Positions 25,454 to 32,784 are shown, counted from the first letter of the stretch. The stretch: DNA of 64,000 bases from Candidatus Saccharimonadota bacterium (GCA_018062785.1 JAGORO010000001.1:1-64000); one strand, 5' to 3'. Notes: generated from the sequence alone by a model not told the origin. Numbers and translations are program-made.

Positions 25454-25726
25454 TTATTTACCTTTCGCTAGCTTTCCACCGTGCGAACGGAACTTACGAG
25501 TTGGGCTAAATTCGCCAAGCTTGTGCCCGACCATGTTTTCGGTAACGAAAACCGGTACGTGTACTTTGCCGTTGTGAACAGCGAACGTCTTGCCAACGAA
25601 ATCTGGAGCGATTGTGCAAGCACGGCTCCAAGTCTTAATGATTGTGCGATCCTCCGGGCCAAGCTTTGCTACTTTACCAGCGAGCTTCGGATCGATAAAT
25701 GGCCCTTTCTTTAGTGAACGACTCAT
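25454..25726 (-). CDS. rpsS: Ribosomal protein S19
   Basis: 90 aa. [19 protein letters not shown] and [20 protein letters not shown] are diagnostic; the TRKFRSHGG motif is near the end. Normal length, tightly spaced. Confidence 0.98.
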   Translation of the reverse strand: MSRSLKKGPFIDPKLAGKVAKLGPEDRTIIKTWSRACTIAPDFVGKTFAVHNGKVHVPVFVTENMVGHKLGEFSPTRKFRSHGGKLAKGK

Positions 25727-25729
25727 CCG

Positions 25730-26560
25730 TTATTTCCTCTTGGCCGCGTGACGGCTTCTTACGATCATAGTATTGGTACTCTTGCGGCGGCGAGTCTTGT
25801 AGCCAAGCGTCTTCTGACCCCAAGGTGTACGAGGCGCCTTCGCCATTCGGTGTCGACCACCATCACCACCACCGTGTGGGTGATCTACGGCGTTCATCAC
25901 CACACCACGGACACTTGGGCGCTTGCCCTTGTGGCGCGAACGGCCAGCCTTACCGACTTTAACATTCTGGTGCTGCTCGTTGCCAACGGTACCAATGGTA
26001 GCCGTGCAGGTAAGGAGCACCTTGCGGACTTCGCCACTTGGCAACTTGACCTGAGCGTAGTCGCCTTCTTTGGCCATAAGCTGCGCACCATTACCAGCAC
26101 TGCGCACCATTTGGGCGCCACGGCCGGGCTGCATTTCGATAGCGTGGATGGTTGTACCGACCGGAATGTTTTTGATAGGTAAGCGGTTGCCCATTTCGAT
26201 TGGCGCTTCTTCGTGAGCAACCAGTTTTTGGCCAACGTGCATACCATTTGCAGCCACGATGTAGTGGTACACACCGTTACTGTCCTTTACTCGAGCAATT
26301 CGAGCGCTACGGTTTGGGTCGTACTCGATGTGCTCGATTGTACCTTCGCCTTGGAAGTTAAAGTTCACCAGTCGGTAGAACTTGCGAGCACCACCACCTT
26401 GGTGACGAGTTGTAATGCGACCTTGGTTGTTGCGACCAGAACCACGCTTCTTTGATACAAGTAGTGACTTGAGTGGCTTCTTGGTGGTAATAGCCGTAAA
26501 ATCTTGGCTACTCATACCGCGTCGACCAGGAGTCGTTGGGTTATATTGTTTGATCGCCAT
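25730..26560 (-). CDS. rplB: Ribosomal protein L2
   Basis: 276 aa peptidyl-transferase-region protein. MAIKQYNPTTPGRRGMSSQD at the start and MNAVDHPHGGGDGGRHRMAK at the catalytic-site loop, including the conserved His. ATG 26560 is chosen for GGAGG seven bases upstream and for the family start; a longer frame to 26596 belongs to the mini-ORF region. Confidence 0.98.
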   Translation of the reverse strand: MAIKQYNPTTPGRRGMSSQDFTAITTKKPLKSLLVSKKRGSGRNNQGRITTRHQGGGARKFYRLVNFNFQGEGTIEHIEYDPNRSARIARVKDSNGVYHYIVAANGMHVGQKLVAHEEAPIEMGNRLPIKNIPVGTTIHAIEMQPGRGAQMVRSAGNGAQLMAKEGDYAQVKLPSGEVRKVLLTCTATIGTVGNEQHQNVKVGKAGRSRHKGKRPSVRGVVMNAVDHPHGGGDGGRHRMAKAPRTPWGQKTLGYKTRRRKSTNTMIVRSRHAAKRK

Positions 26561-26562
26561 AA

Positions 26563-26673
26563 CTACGCCTCCACTCCGTTCCGGCTCATGAGACAAACCT
26601 GACGGTTTTTCTCATCGCGCAGGCAAAATGGTGCACATTTTGTCTGGCTGCTCTTTTCCCTAATAAAAACCAT
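26563..26673 (-). CDS. 36-codon mini-ORF between rplW and rplB (family copy 4)
   Basis: Predicted 36 aa peptide MVFIREKSSQTKCAPFCLRD... followed by VCLM. ATG overlaps the rplW stop; the TAG ends two bases before the rplB ATG. AAGGAGG in the rplW end is an ideal SD. Here hairpin 1 is the short form CAG-A-CAAAATG/CATTTTG-C-CTG, and the peptide has three Cys. The coding frame keeps 36 codons although the hairpin is three bases shorter, because the C-terminal end is longer. Confidence 0.62.
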   Translation of the reverse strand: MVFIREKSSQTKCAPFCLRDEKNRQVCLMSRNGVEA

Positions 26674-27050
26674 TATTTAGCCTCCTTTTTCGCAGGCTTG
26701 TCGGCCTTTTTAGCCTCTTTGGCTTTAGCTTCATTTGCCTTGGCAATTTCTTCTTCGGCAGCGGCAAAGAAAGGTAAGTGACTGCCTTCCTTAAGCGTTA
26801 CGTAGGCTTTCTTGATATCATTTTGCGAACCACGCTGGTTGCTCGAACGCTTGCCAGTCGTGTTCATAACTCGCTTGGTCTTACCCTTACGGTTTACGAG
26901 GCGCACGCTTTTGACTTCTACATCAAATTGCTTTGCGAGCGCGTCTGCAACTTCGTATTTGTTGGCTTCGACAGGTACATCGACCGTAAATGTATTGGTC
27001 GCTTGGCTTTGCGCAAAGGCCTTTTCGCTAAGTCGAGGTTTGATAAACAT
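26673..27050 (-). CDS. rplW: Ribosomal protein L23
   Basis: 125 aa exit-tunnel rim protein that docks trigger factor. MFIKPRLSEKAFAQSQATNT and VNRKGKTKRVMNTTGKRSS identify it. The C-terminal about 25 residues are Lys/Ala/Glu-rich. ATG 27050 fits AAGGAGG eight bases upstream; it overlaps the mini-ORF copy 5 stop. Confidence 0.96.
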   Translation of the reverse strand: MFIKPRLSEKAFAQSQATNTFTVDVPVEANKYEVADALAKQFDVEVKSVRLVNRKGKTKRVMNTTGKRSSNQRGSQNDIKKAYVTLKEGSHLPFFAAAEEEIAKANEAKAKEAKKADKPAKKEAK

Positions 27051-27160
27051 TACTTTGCCTCCTTCGTGATCATGAGACAAACCTGACGGTTTTTCTCATC
27101 GCGCAGGCAAAATGGTTCACATTTTGTCTGGCTGCTCTTTTCCCTACGAAAATCGATCAT
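27050..27160 (-). CDS. 36-codon mini-ORF between rplD and rplW (family copy 5)
   Basis: Predicted 36 aa peptide MIDFRREKSSQTKCEPFCLR... with VCLM near the end. TAATG overlaps at both the rplD stop and the rplW start. The junctions are a direct repeat: AAGGAGGCAAAGTAATG occurs both before and after the ORF, as if the cassette had been inserted or duplicated together with its start signal. Hairpin 1 is the short form. Confidence 0.63.
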   Translation of the reverse strand: MIDFRREKSSQTKCEPFCLRDEKNRQVCLMITKEAK

Positions 27161-27822
27161 TACTTTGCCTCCTTCGTAGTAGCCTTGGCGGATGGCGCGA
27201 GCCACTCTTCGACGGCCGCAAGTGCATCGCTCGTTACGATAATGTGGTGCGCGTTCATAATGTCGTACACGTTAACGTACTTAGCAGATACGAGCTTGGC
27301 AGTCTGGATGTTGGCAGTCGCTCGCTTGAGCTCATCGGTCTTGTCCGCCACAACAATAAGTGTGTTGCGAACCGCGCCGAGCTTTTCGAGCAGCTTGACC
27401 ATCTCGGCCGTCTTGCCTTCTTTGCTTGCCAGTTTCTCGATTACGACAATCTTGTTGCCTTCGTTTGCAAGCGTCAGTGCCTGTCGCAGCGCAACGTGCT
27501 TTGAGGCAACCGGAAGCTTCTTGGTGTAGTTTTCTAGCCCAGTTGGACCAAACACGATACCACCACCGCGCCAGATTGGGTTACGGGTAGAGCCGAATCG
27601 TGCACGACCGGTACCCTTTTGCTTCCATGGTTTCTTACCACCACCGCGAACAAGACCACGAGTCTTGGTAACGGCAAGATTGTCCCGTCCATTCGCAAGG
27701 TAGGTCTCGTAGGCCTGCTTGACGAGCTGGTGGCTTTTGACCTCTACGCCAAAGACGTCGTTGCTGAGCTTAGCAGCAGTTGTAGCCTTCGTGCCAGAAG
27801 CGGTAAATGTAGGAGTAGCCAT
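27160..27822 (-). CDS. rplD: Ribosomal protein L4
   Basis: 220 aa. KTRGLVRGGGKKPWKQKGTG and RFGSTRNPIWRGGGIVFGP form the tunnel loop; the C-terminal domain carries VYDIMNAHHIIVTSDAL. L4 represses the S10 operon in E. coli; the rplC leader here is structured, but an L4 site is not recognisable. Two bases from rplC. Confidence 0.97.
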   Translation of the reverse strand: MATPTFTASGTKATTAAKLSNDVFGVEVKSHQLVKQAYETYLANGRDNLAVTKTRGLVRGGGKKPWKQKGTGRARFGSTRNPIWRGGGIVFGPTGLENYTKKLPVASKHVALRQALTLANEGNKIVVIEKLASKEGKTAEMVKLLEKLGAVRNTLIVVADKTDELKRATANIQTAKLVSAKYVNVYDIMNAHHIIVTSDALAAVEEWLAPSAKATTKEAK

Positions 27823-27824
27823 AG

Positions 27825-28448
27825 TTATTTCTCCTCCCCTTTGATAATTACAATGCCTTTGCGTGGGCCCGGAACGGCACCGACCACACCGATGTAGCCC
27901 TTGTCTACGTCGACAAGTGCGACGTGCAAGTTACGTACGGTGACTTGCGTTGCGCCCATCTGACCAGCCATTTTCTTGCCCTTCAGGATGTGCTGAGGGT
28001 ACATCGAGCCGATCGAACCAACCTTACGGGTGTTACCCTTACCACCGTGGGTTTTGCGCTGTCGGTGGAAGTTGTGCCGCTTGATAGTACCAGCCCAACC
28101 CTTACCTTTACTCGTACCAGTGACGTGCACAGTGTCGCCAACAGAAAAGACCTCGGCGGTTAGTTCTGCTCCAACCTTGAGGTCTTCGGTGATTTCATCA
28201 ACGCGAAATTCGCGCATAATCTTTGGCATCTTCTTGCTATTTTTTAGGTGACCGACTTGCGGCTTTGCGGTTTTATCTTGTTTTGCTTCCTCAAAACCAA
28301 CCTGTACGGCTGTGTAGCCATCGGTTTCGTCGGTCTTGACCTGCGTAATTACGCAGGGACTAGCGGAAAGCAGCGTCACAGCCTGAACAGTACCATCTTC
28401 TGCAATGGTAGAAGTCATGCCGATCTTTCTCGTAATGAGTGCCTTCAT
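27825..28448 (-). CDS. rplC: Ribosomal protein L3
   Basis: 207 aa. MKALITRKIGMTSTIAEDG and the GTSKGKGWAGTIKRHNFHRQ loop with THGGKGNTRKVGSIG are characteristic. First gene of this transcript because rpsJ has been separated. SD AAAGGA lies four bases before ATG. Confidence 0.97.
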   Translation of the reverse strand: MKALITRKIGMTSTIAEDGTVQAVTLLSASPCVITQVKTDETDGYTAVQVGFEEAKQDKTAKPQVGHLKNSKKMPKIMREFRVDEITEDLKVGAELTAEVFSVGDTVHVTGTSKGKGWAGTIKRHNFHRQRKTHGGKGNTRKVGSIGSMYPQHILKGKKMAGQMGATQVTVRNLHVALVDVDKGYIGVVGAVPGPRKGIVIIKGEEK

Positions 28449-28541
28449 AGTGTCCTTTACGGTTATAGTTAGTGTTACTTTTCAACGACATTTATGCCTT
28501 GTACATTGACATAAAAATATTGGTGGCAAGCGGTTTCGCCC

Positions 28542-28562
28542 CTGTAAATGTTTGTTTTACAG
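28542..28562 (-). promoter_or_regulatory. Hairpin in the rplC leader
   Basis: CTGTAAA/TTTACAG with a seven-base loop in a leader of about 155 bases between the promoter and rplC. A candidate autoregulatory site by position only. The rest of 28449-28612 shows no gene beyond a six-codon ATG frame. Confidence 0.4.
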
Positions 28563-28612
28563 TCTTGACCTGTCTCACATCACCAATCAAATCATTGATT
28601 CGTACCTAACAG

Positions 28613-28640
28613 AGTATCACGAAAACCTAACTCCTGTCAA
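28613..28640 (-). promoter_or_regulatory. Promoter of the rplC-rplO operon
   Basis: Perfect TTGACA (28635-28640), 16 bases, GATACT (28613-28618); TACTCT two bases further downstream with an extended TG is an alternative. It lies just upstream of the 3' end of the protease-like gene. Confidence 0.65.
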
Positions 28641-28658
28641 GGTGTTGCAAAAACTACA

Positions 28659-29597
28659 CTACCGTGTAACTTCTGGGTTGTTGAGTAGCGACGCCTCGCT
28701 GTCTAAAATTTGCTCGGCGCATGCGGCTCGTCTACGGTGTCTCACTGCTCGTGCTGCAGATACGATTGCAGCTCCACCTAGTGACGTCACGACAATATCT
28801 GTCATCATTGTCTCTTGGTAACCAGTTTTTAGTGCCGCACCAAGCAACACTGCCGCTCCACACTGCGCCCAGCAAACCCCAGACTCAATGCGTTCGTTAA
28901 TCATTTCAGAGCGAAGATTAGGATAGGTGTGCATGGTAAAAGCTCCTTGTAGGCTGCTACTAGTACTGATTGTATGATAGCTAGACATGCCAGCACTTTG
29001 CAAGTGGTGTGTTAGTCCTAAGCTACGACAAACTTCAGAAACTAGTGCATTACTGTGCCACGCAGATCGTACGAAGCTCTGGGCTATTTCTTCTGCACAT
29101 GGGCCACAAAATTCTCCTTGCGGGGTGCTAGTTTCGGCGTAACCGTTCATGACACGGCCGCCAAGCACGCAGTGATCACTATCGTTTTTGGGTGAAAACG
29201 GTGGCCTTAACCTCACCAAGTGAGCAAACTCGTGAATTACGGTCTTGCGAATCGTATTCGGATTACGCGCGTTATTATTGCCAGTCCAAGCACTTGCCCA
29301 TCATCTGGCGCCACGACTGTGCCGAGCAAATCGTTCATCCCCGTACGCCCGAGTTTGTAATCCTGCAGTGATCTCCGCGTGAGCAACATACTTGAAATTT
29401 GGCAAGCATTCGAAGTTTACATCATCTAAGCGTAGTTCACGCCGCTTATCACAACCACACCGAAGCTCACCGTATTCGACGGGGATGACTTGTTGGCCGC
29501 TAATTATAGAAATGTACCCTAGACCTTCTTCTACTTTTTGTATCTGCTTTGATAGGCTCACTGAATCCTGAAATATAGCAACTTCGAACTGCTTCAC
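28659..29597 (-). pseudogene. Archaemetzincin-like zinc protease with an in-frame TGA
   Basis: Read through one TGA (29301-29303), this 313-codon frame encodes an N-terminal part of 98 aa and then a metalloprotease core. The core has VIHEFAHLV (the HExxH zinc motif), a downstream DHC...RVM and an FCGPC pair. That order (HExxH, HC, xM, FCxxC) resembles archaemetzincins (peptidase M54), although the third His is further away than usual. The C-terminus has hydrophobic stretches (about 230-290). The part after TGA has no start codon before HExxH, so the active site is lost unless the stop is read through. Start GTG, weak SD. It lies between rplC and rpsJ. Confidence 0.6.
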
Positions 29598-29649
29598 GAA
29601 TTCGCTGTAGCAGATGAATCAATATAGCGTCAAATCAAGACAGCTAGTA

Positions 29650-29922
29650 CTAAATACTCACGAATAGACCATAGGGGGCAAGATAGCCGAATAGTGCCGC
29701 GACAACAATGACTGCGTATTCGATTTTGCGATCGACCCTAAAATGCTCGTGTGCCGTAAACATCAGTGCAATGATCGCTCCGATTGGTATCGGTATCTGT
29801 AAGTTGTGCGTTGTGTGAGTAATTTTGAGCCACATCGAGCCCATGATGACGTACAGCACCATCTTAAGGACAAATGCGCCATCAAAATCAATTGGTTGGG
29901 GTTTTTGTTTTCGTTTTGCCAT
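29650..29922 (-). CDS. Unknown small membrane protein, 90 aa
   Basis: Basic N-terminus (MAKRKQKPQP) followed by three hydrophobic segments (about 17-34, 43-58 and 69-88), suggesting an inside N-terminus. No domain recognised. A TATAAT box lies six bases before the ATG with no SD, so the mRNA is probably leaderless. The protease-like gene follows 52 bases later and may be co-transcribed. Confidence 0.6.
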   Translation of the reverse strand: MAKRKQKPQPIDFDGAFVLKMVLYVIMGSMWLKITHTTHNLQIPIPIGAIIALMFTAHEHFRVDRKIEYAVIVVAALFGYLAPYGLFVSI

Positions 29923-29928
29923 ACCCGA

Positions 29929-29934
29929 ATTATA
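29929..29934 (-). promoter_or_regulatory. -10 box of the 90 aa gene
   Basis: Perfect TATAAT six bases upstream of ATG; -35 not clear. Confidence 0.5.
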
Positions 29935-29952
29935 TCACAGTTGTATCTATTT

Positions 29953-30879
29953 CTAAGCTCGCACTACACTCATGAGTATCTGCCCCGAGAGTGGAACAAA
30001 AGCCGTTGTTACGCCCCTATCCTCGCGTAGTGCGCGCTCGAGCGGTCGAACAACAGGGTTTGCCCAAGCTTCCTCGCTATGTTTTGTAAATACAGCTGCA
30101 TTCCCATCGTATTCAGCTTGCGCTTGTTCCAGTGTCGGTAAAGCTTTTTGCACGCCACCATCCAGTTCACCACTGAGTACCAAGAACCTACCTTGGCCAA
30201 AAAGCCGTACGGTCGTGCCGCTCTGTGAATTGGTGACGTCCGCATAACGGCTGCGGCGGCATACGATATGCGCTGGAACAGTGCCTTTTTCGTCTGCCAA
30301 TGAGCTCATTGGAGTCAGACGGTAAGTAGGCGAGCTACGGACCTTGTCCGTATAGTCATGAACCTCCAATAAATTCTCGGCAGATGCAATAATTCCGTTA
30401 ATGTGTGTCTTTAAAGCACCAAACTTATCCCAATCTCCCGCTTGGCGGACCCCACCCCACTCAACAGTTACTTGCTCTAATCGCCTAATTCCTAGCGGTG
30501 CCGGAAGCTCAAAAGCACGGTTTGCTACCGATCCTAGAAATTTGATAAACTCACCCGCTGCCTTGGGCTTACCGGCTAACTCAAGGTATTCAACAAAGTG
30601 CGGACCATCGAGACTAAGATAACCCATGTTACCCTTTTGACTGAGCTGCCTCTTGGCGCCATCAATAAGTGTCGCATGGTTTACGTACTCAAGATAGGTA
30701 GCTATCTGCTCGGGAGTCCGAGCATGAGCCATGAATCGATCTTTGAATGCTTGTGACTCTACATTGTCAAGGGGTGTAATCATGCGAGCAGGCCAACCCT
30801 GCTCTTCGGGGTGATCAAGACCAGGTAGGCTCGTAAATTGTTTCGGCTGAAGCTCGGGGCTTATTTCTGTCATCGTCAT
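29953..30879 (-). CDS. Unknown protein, 308 aa
   Basis: Soluble protein without signal or membrane segment and no domain I recognise. The N-terminal half (about 40-130) is helical; the middle has LTPMSSLADEKGTVPAHIV and a beta-rich stretch TTVRLFGQGRFLVLSGEL. Start at 30879 (ATGACGATG; the second ATG is also possible). It has a promoter with a perfect 18-base palindrome over the -35 box, suggesting specific repression. Part of the insertion between rpsJ and rplC. Confidence 0.6.
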   Translation of the reverse strand: MTMTEISPELQPKQFTSLPGLDHPEEQGWPARMITPLDNVESQAFKDRFMAHARTPEQIATYLEYVNHATLIDGAKRQLSQKGNMGYLSLDGPHFVEYLELAGKPKAAGEFIKFLGSVANRAFELPAPLGIRRLEQVTVEWGGVRQAGDWDKFGALKTHINGIIASAENLLEVHDYTDKVRSSPTYRLTPMSSLADEKGTVPAHIVCRRSRYADVTNSQSGTTVRLFGQGRFLVLSGELDGGVQKALPTLEQAQAEYDGNAAVFTKHSEEAWANPVVRPLERALREDRGVTTAFVPLSGQILMSVVRA

Positions 30880-30885
30880 TGTCGT

Positions 30886-30914
30886 ATTATATCATACTTA
30901 TAGACTTTTGTCTA
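30886..30914 (-). promoter_or_regulatory. Promoter of the 308 aa gene, leaderless
   Basis: TAGACA (30909-30914), 17 bases, TATAAT (30886-30891), six bases to ATG. Confidence 0.65.
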
Positions 30915-30916
30915 TA
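30899..30916. promoter_or_regulatory. Palindromic operator candidate
   Basis: TATAGAC-TTTT-GTCTATA, a perfect 7-4-7 inverted repeat covering the -35 box of the 308 aa gene. Typical geometry for a dimeric repressor; the regulator is not identified. Confidence 0.5.
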
Positions 30917-30917
30917 C

Positions 30918-30951
30918 ACACAAAACCCACCTATTACAGTGGGCTTTGTGT
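30918..30951 (-). terminator. Terminator after rpsJ
   Basis: ACACAAAGCCCAC pairs with GTGGGTTTTGTGT (one mismatch). The T-run is imperfect but the position, just after the rpsJ stop, fits. Confidence 0.55.
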
Positions 30952-30959
30952 TCTACTGA

Positions 30960-31289
30960 CTACATCTTGATTTCGACGTCACAGCCTGCAGGCAAGCTGA
31001 GGTTCATGAGGCTATCGATAGTCTTTGGCGTTGGCTCAAACACGTCGATAAGACGCTTGTGAATACGCATTTCAAACTGCTCACGGCCCTTCTTATACAC
31101 ATGAGGGCTTTTAACTACCGTAAAAGTACTTTTACGGGTTGGGAGAGGGATTGGCCCAGCTAGGCTTGCGCCAGTGCGTAGCGCCGTCTCGACGATCTGC
31201 TTGGCGGCTTGATCGATAATCTTGTGGTCGTAGGCCTTTAGACGAATACGAATTCGTTGCTTTCCAGCCTCTGTTTTGGCGTCTGCCAT
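30960..31289 (-). CDS. rpsJ: Ribosomal protein S10 (NusE)
   Basis: 109 aa. [20 protein letters not shown] and [19 protein letters not shown] identify S10; [12 protein letters not shown]-like segment present as [16 protein letters not shown]. Unusually it is not followed by rplC: it has its own promoter, a 165-base leader and a terminator. Also an antitermination factor with NusB/NusG. Confidence 0.97.
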   Translation of the reverse strand: MADAKTEAGKQRIRIRLKAYDHKIIDQAAKQIVETALRTGASLAGPIPLPTRKSTFTVVKSPHVYKKGREQFEMRIHKRLIDVFEPTPKTIDSLMNLSLPAGCDVEIKM

Positions 31290-31455
31290 AGTGGTAAATC
31301 CTCCGGATTTATTAGGTTATAGGTTGTAGGCTATAGGTTATAGTCGCTAGACCGCACCTGCCTATATAAACCGTCGGAACGTACCGACATTGGCACTGTA
31401 ACCTCTTGACGATCTATATAGAAACCGGCACGAGTTCTCAGCACAATAGTTTACG
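31290..31455 (-). other. rpsJ leader
   Basis: About 165 bases between the predicted start and the ATG. It contains GTCGG-TACGTT-CCGAC, two TATATAG palindromic patches and a short repeat of AGGTTATA (31311-31341, seen also at 39431-39456). SD GGAGGA precedes the ATG. Structure suggests regulation; no known motif. Confidence 0.4.
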
Positions 31456-31461
31456 GGAGAT

Positions 31462-31490
31462 ATTATAGTGTCTCTTCGGCTATTTGACAA
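31462..31490 (-). promoter_or_regulatory. rpsJ promoter
   Basis: TTGTCA (31485-31490), 17 bases, perfect TATAAT (31462-31467). Same hexamers as the glucan operon promoter. Confidence 0.8.
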
Positions 31491-31504
31491 GATGCGCCAC
31501 AATC

Positions 31505-31981
31505 TTAGCCTTTTGTGCGCTTGTGTAAAGGCTTAATGATGTCAACTGCTCGCTTGCCATGAATCAAAATGTGTGGCTTGCTGAGATACAGTAATGCCTT
31601 AACCCGTCTGCCCTTCATCTGCAAAAGATGGCTATGGAGGTGAGCGACCGATCGTGTCTTGCTCTTGGGCGCTCGCGTGTATAGGTTATAGCCTTTCGCC
31701 TCAAATTCAGCCGCTAGATTGAGATGGTCGATCTTCTCTTGGTCGGTAAATTCGGCAAAACCTGCTCGATGTTCCTTGGGTAAAATCATTAGATGATCGC
31801 TGACCTCGACACCTTCAAAAAGATCATACGAGACTCGATTACGAGCCACGCGCATAGTGCTGTTCTCGGTAATCACTTCTACTAGAAATTTTGGGTCACA
31901 AAAATTACAGGGGCGCTTCTCAGTTTTGTCTCGAGTATTGAGTTTTTGAGCTAGTTTTGCCTTTTGGCGATATTGCAGCAT
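31505..31981 (-). CDS. HIT-family nucleotide-binding protein
   Basis: 158 aa. The histidine triad is HLHSHLL (about 114-120, HxHxHxx with the middle His catalytic). An N-terminal CNFC pair (about 25-28) is the zinc site seen in HIT/GalT-like proteins. Substrate is probably an AMP-linked or dinucleoside polyphosphate compound, but not defined. It lies between the J-domain gene and rpsJ. Confidence 0.82.
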   Translation of the reverse strand: MLQYRQKAKLAQKLNTRDKTEKRPCNFCDPKFLVEVITENSTMRVARNRVSYDLFEGVEVSDHLMILPKEHRAGFAEFTDQEKIDHLNLAAEFEAKGYNLYTRAPKSKTRSVAHLHSHLLQMKGRRVKALLYLSKPHILIHGKRAVDIIKPLHKRTKG

Positions 31982-32045
31982 AAAATCCCTTATTTCAACG
32001 TCTAGCGTATCAGATATTCCTTGCTTAGCGATAGTGTTTTAAAGA

Positions 32046-32474
32046 CTACGACTTTGGTGGCTTTCGTTTCGACACTCTGCCAAATGTGATGTGTTTGCGC
32101 AGTGCACGTAACGGTCTTTGTGGTGGGTTTTCGGCTCGAAAGTCGCTCACAACAGAATTCAAAAAATCGTCGACCTCATCGTCGGTCAGGTTACTAATAA
32201 GCGCATTGTTCTCGCCGTCCGCTTCGTAGCGATATCGTAGCATTTCCGTGCCAGTTTCGGCTTGATGCATCAGATCGTATGCGCGACGCTTGCTGTCGTC
32301 TTTGAGTGTCTGATAGGCTTGGTTAAGTTGTTGCATCTTTTCAGCATCACCACCGTCTAGGTCTGGATGAAGCGCTTTGGCATGCCGCATATACGACCGT
32401 CGCACCTCGGCCCCAGTCGCACTCAGCTCAGTACCGAGCAATGCGTAGTAATCTACAAAACTTCTTTTTGACAT
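32046..32474 (-). CDS. J-domain protein (DnaJ-like)
   Basis: 142 aa. The J domain (about 8-75) starts DYYALLGTE and has the HPD signature in KALHPDLDGGDAEKM, needed to stimulate Hsp70 ATPase. There is no G/F region or zinc domain, so it is not canonical DnaJ; the C-terminal 65 aa is acidic then basic. ATG 32474 is chosen: TATACT lies seven bases upstream and there is no SD. A longer frame to 32552 would overlap the promoter. Confidence 0.8.
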   Translation of the reverse strand: MSKRSFVDYYALLGTELSATGAEVRRSYMRHAKALHPDLDGGDAEKMQQLNQAYQTLKDDSKRRAYDLMHQAETGTEMLRYRYEADGENNALISNLTDDEVDDFLNSVVSDFRAENPPQRPLRALRKHITFGRVSKRKPPKS

Positions 32475-32481
32475 CTGTATA

Positions 32482-32487
32482 AGTATA
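32482..32487 (-). promoter_or_regulatory. -10 box of the J-domain gene
   Basis: TATACT, seven bases before ATG, no SD: likely leaderless. Confidence 0.45.
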
Positions 32488-32569
32488 CCGCATGTTGGGG
32501 TGTAGGGTAGATGTTGGACGCTGGAGAAGGCATCCATGCTTGATAATCTCACTGATGGGAACGAAGTGA

Positions 32570-32661
32570 ACCTTGCTTTTGCTACAAAGTAGCAAAAGCA
32601 AGGTCTAGGGGGAGAGACCTTTTGGCATATATGTCAAAAGGCTGGAGGGGCGAGTCCCTCC
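32570..32661. repeat. Hairpin array between the J-domain gene and tuf
   Basis: The gap 32553-32784 has no gene but three hairpins in a row: CCTTGCTTTTGCTAC/GTAGCAAAAGCAAGG (15 perfect pairs, loop AAA), CCTTTTG/CAAAAGG (32618-32641) and GGAGGGG-CGAG-TCCCTCC (32644-32661). The third, its flank AAGACTATAG and the later ATCTCATCCGCTCCCAA (32718-32734) recur in the rpoC-side array at 39.5 kb. Confidence 0.6.
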
Positions 32662-32784
32662 AAGACTATAGTGAGGTTTACTTAACCATAGCTTAGTTAC
32701 CTATGGTTGCTTTATAATCTCATCCGCTCCCAACTTCTAACGGCTACTGTCCAGCCTAGGTCTTACGTCTTTGCAACCCTACAA

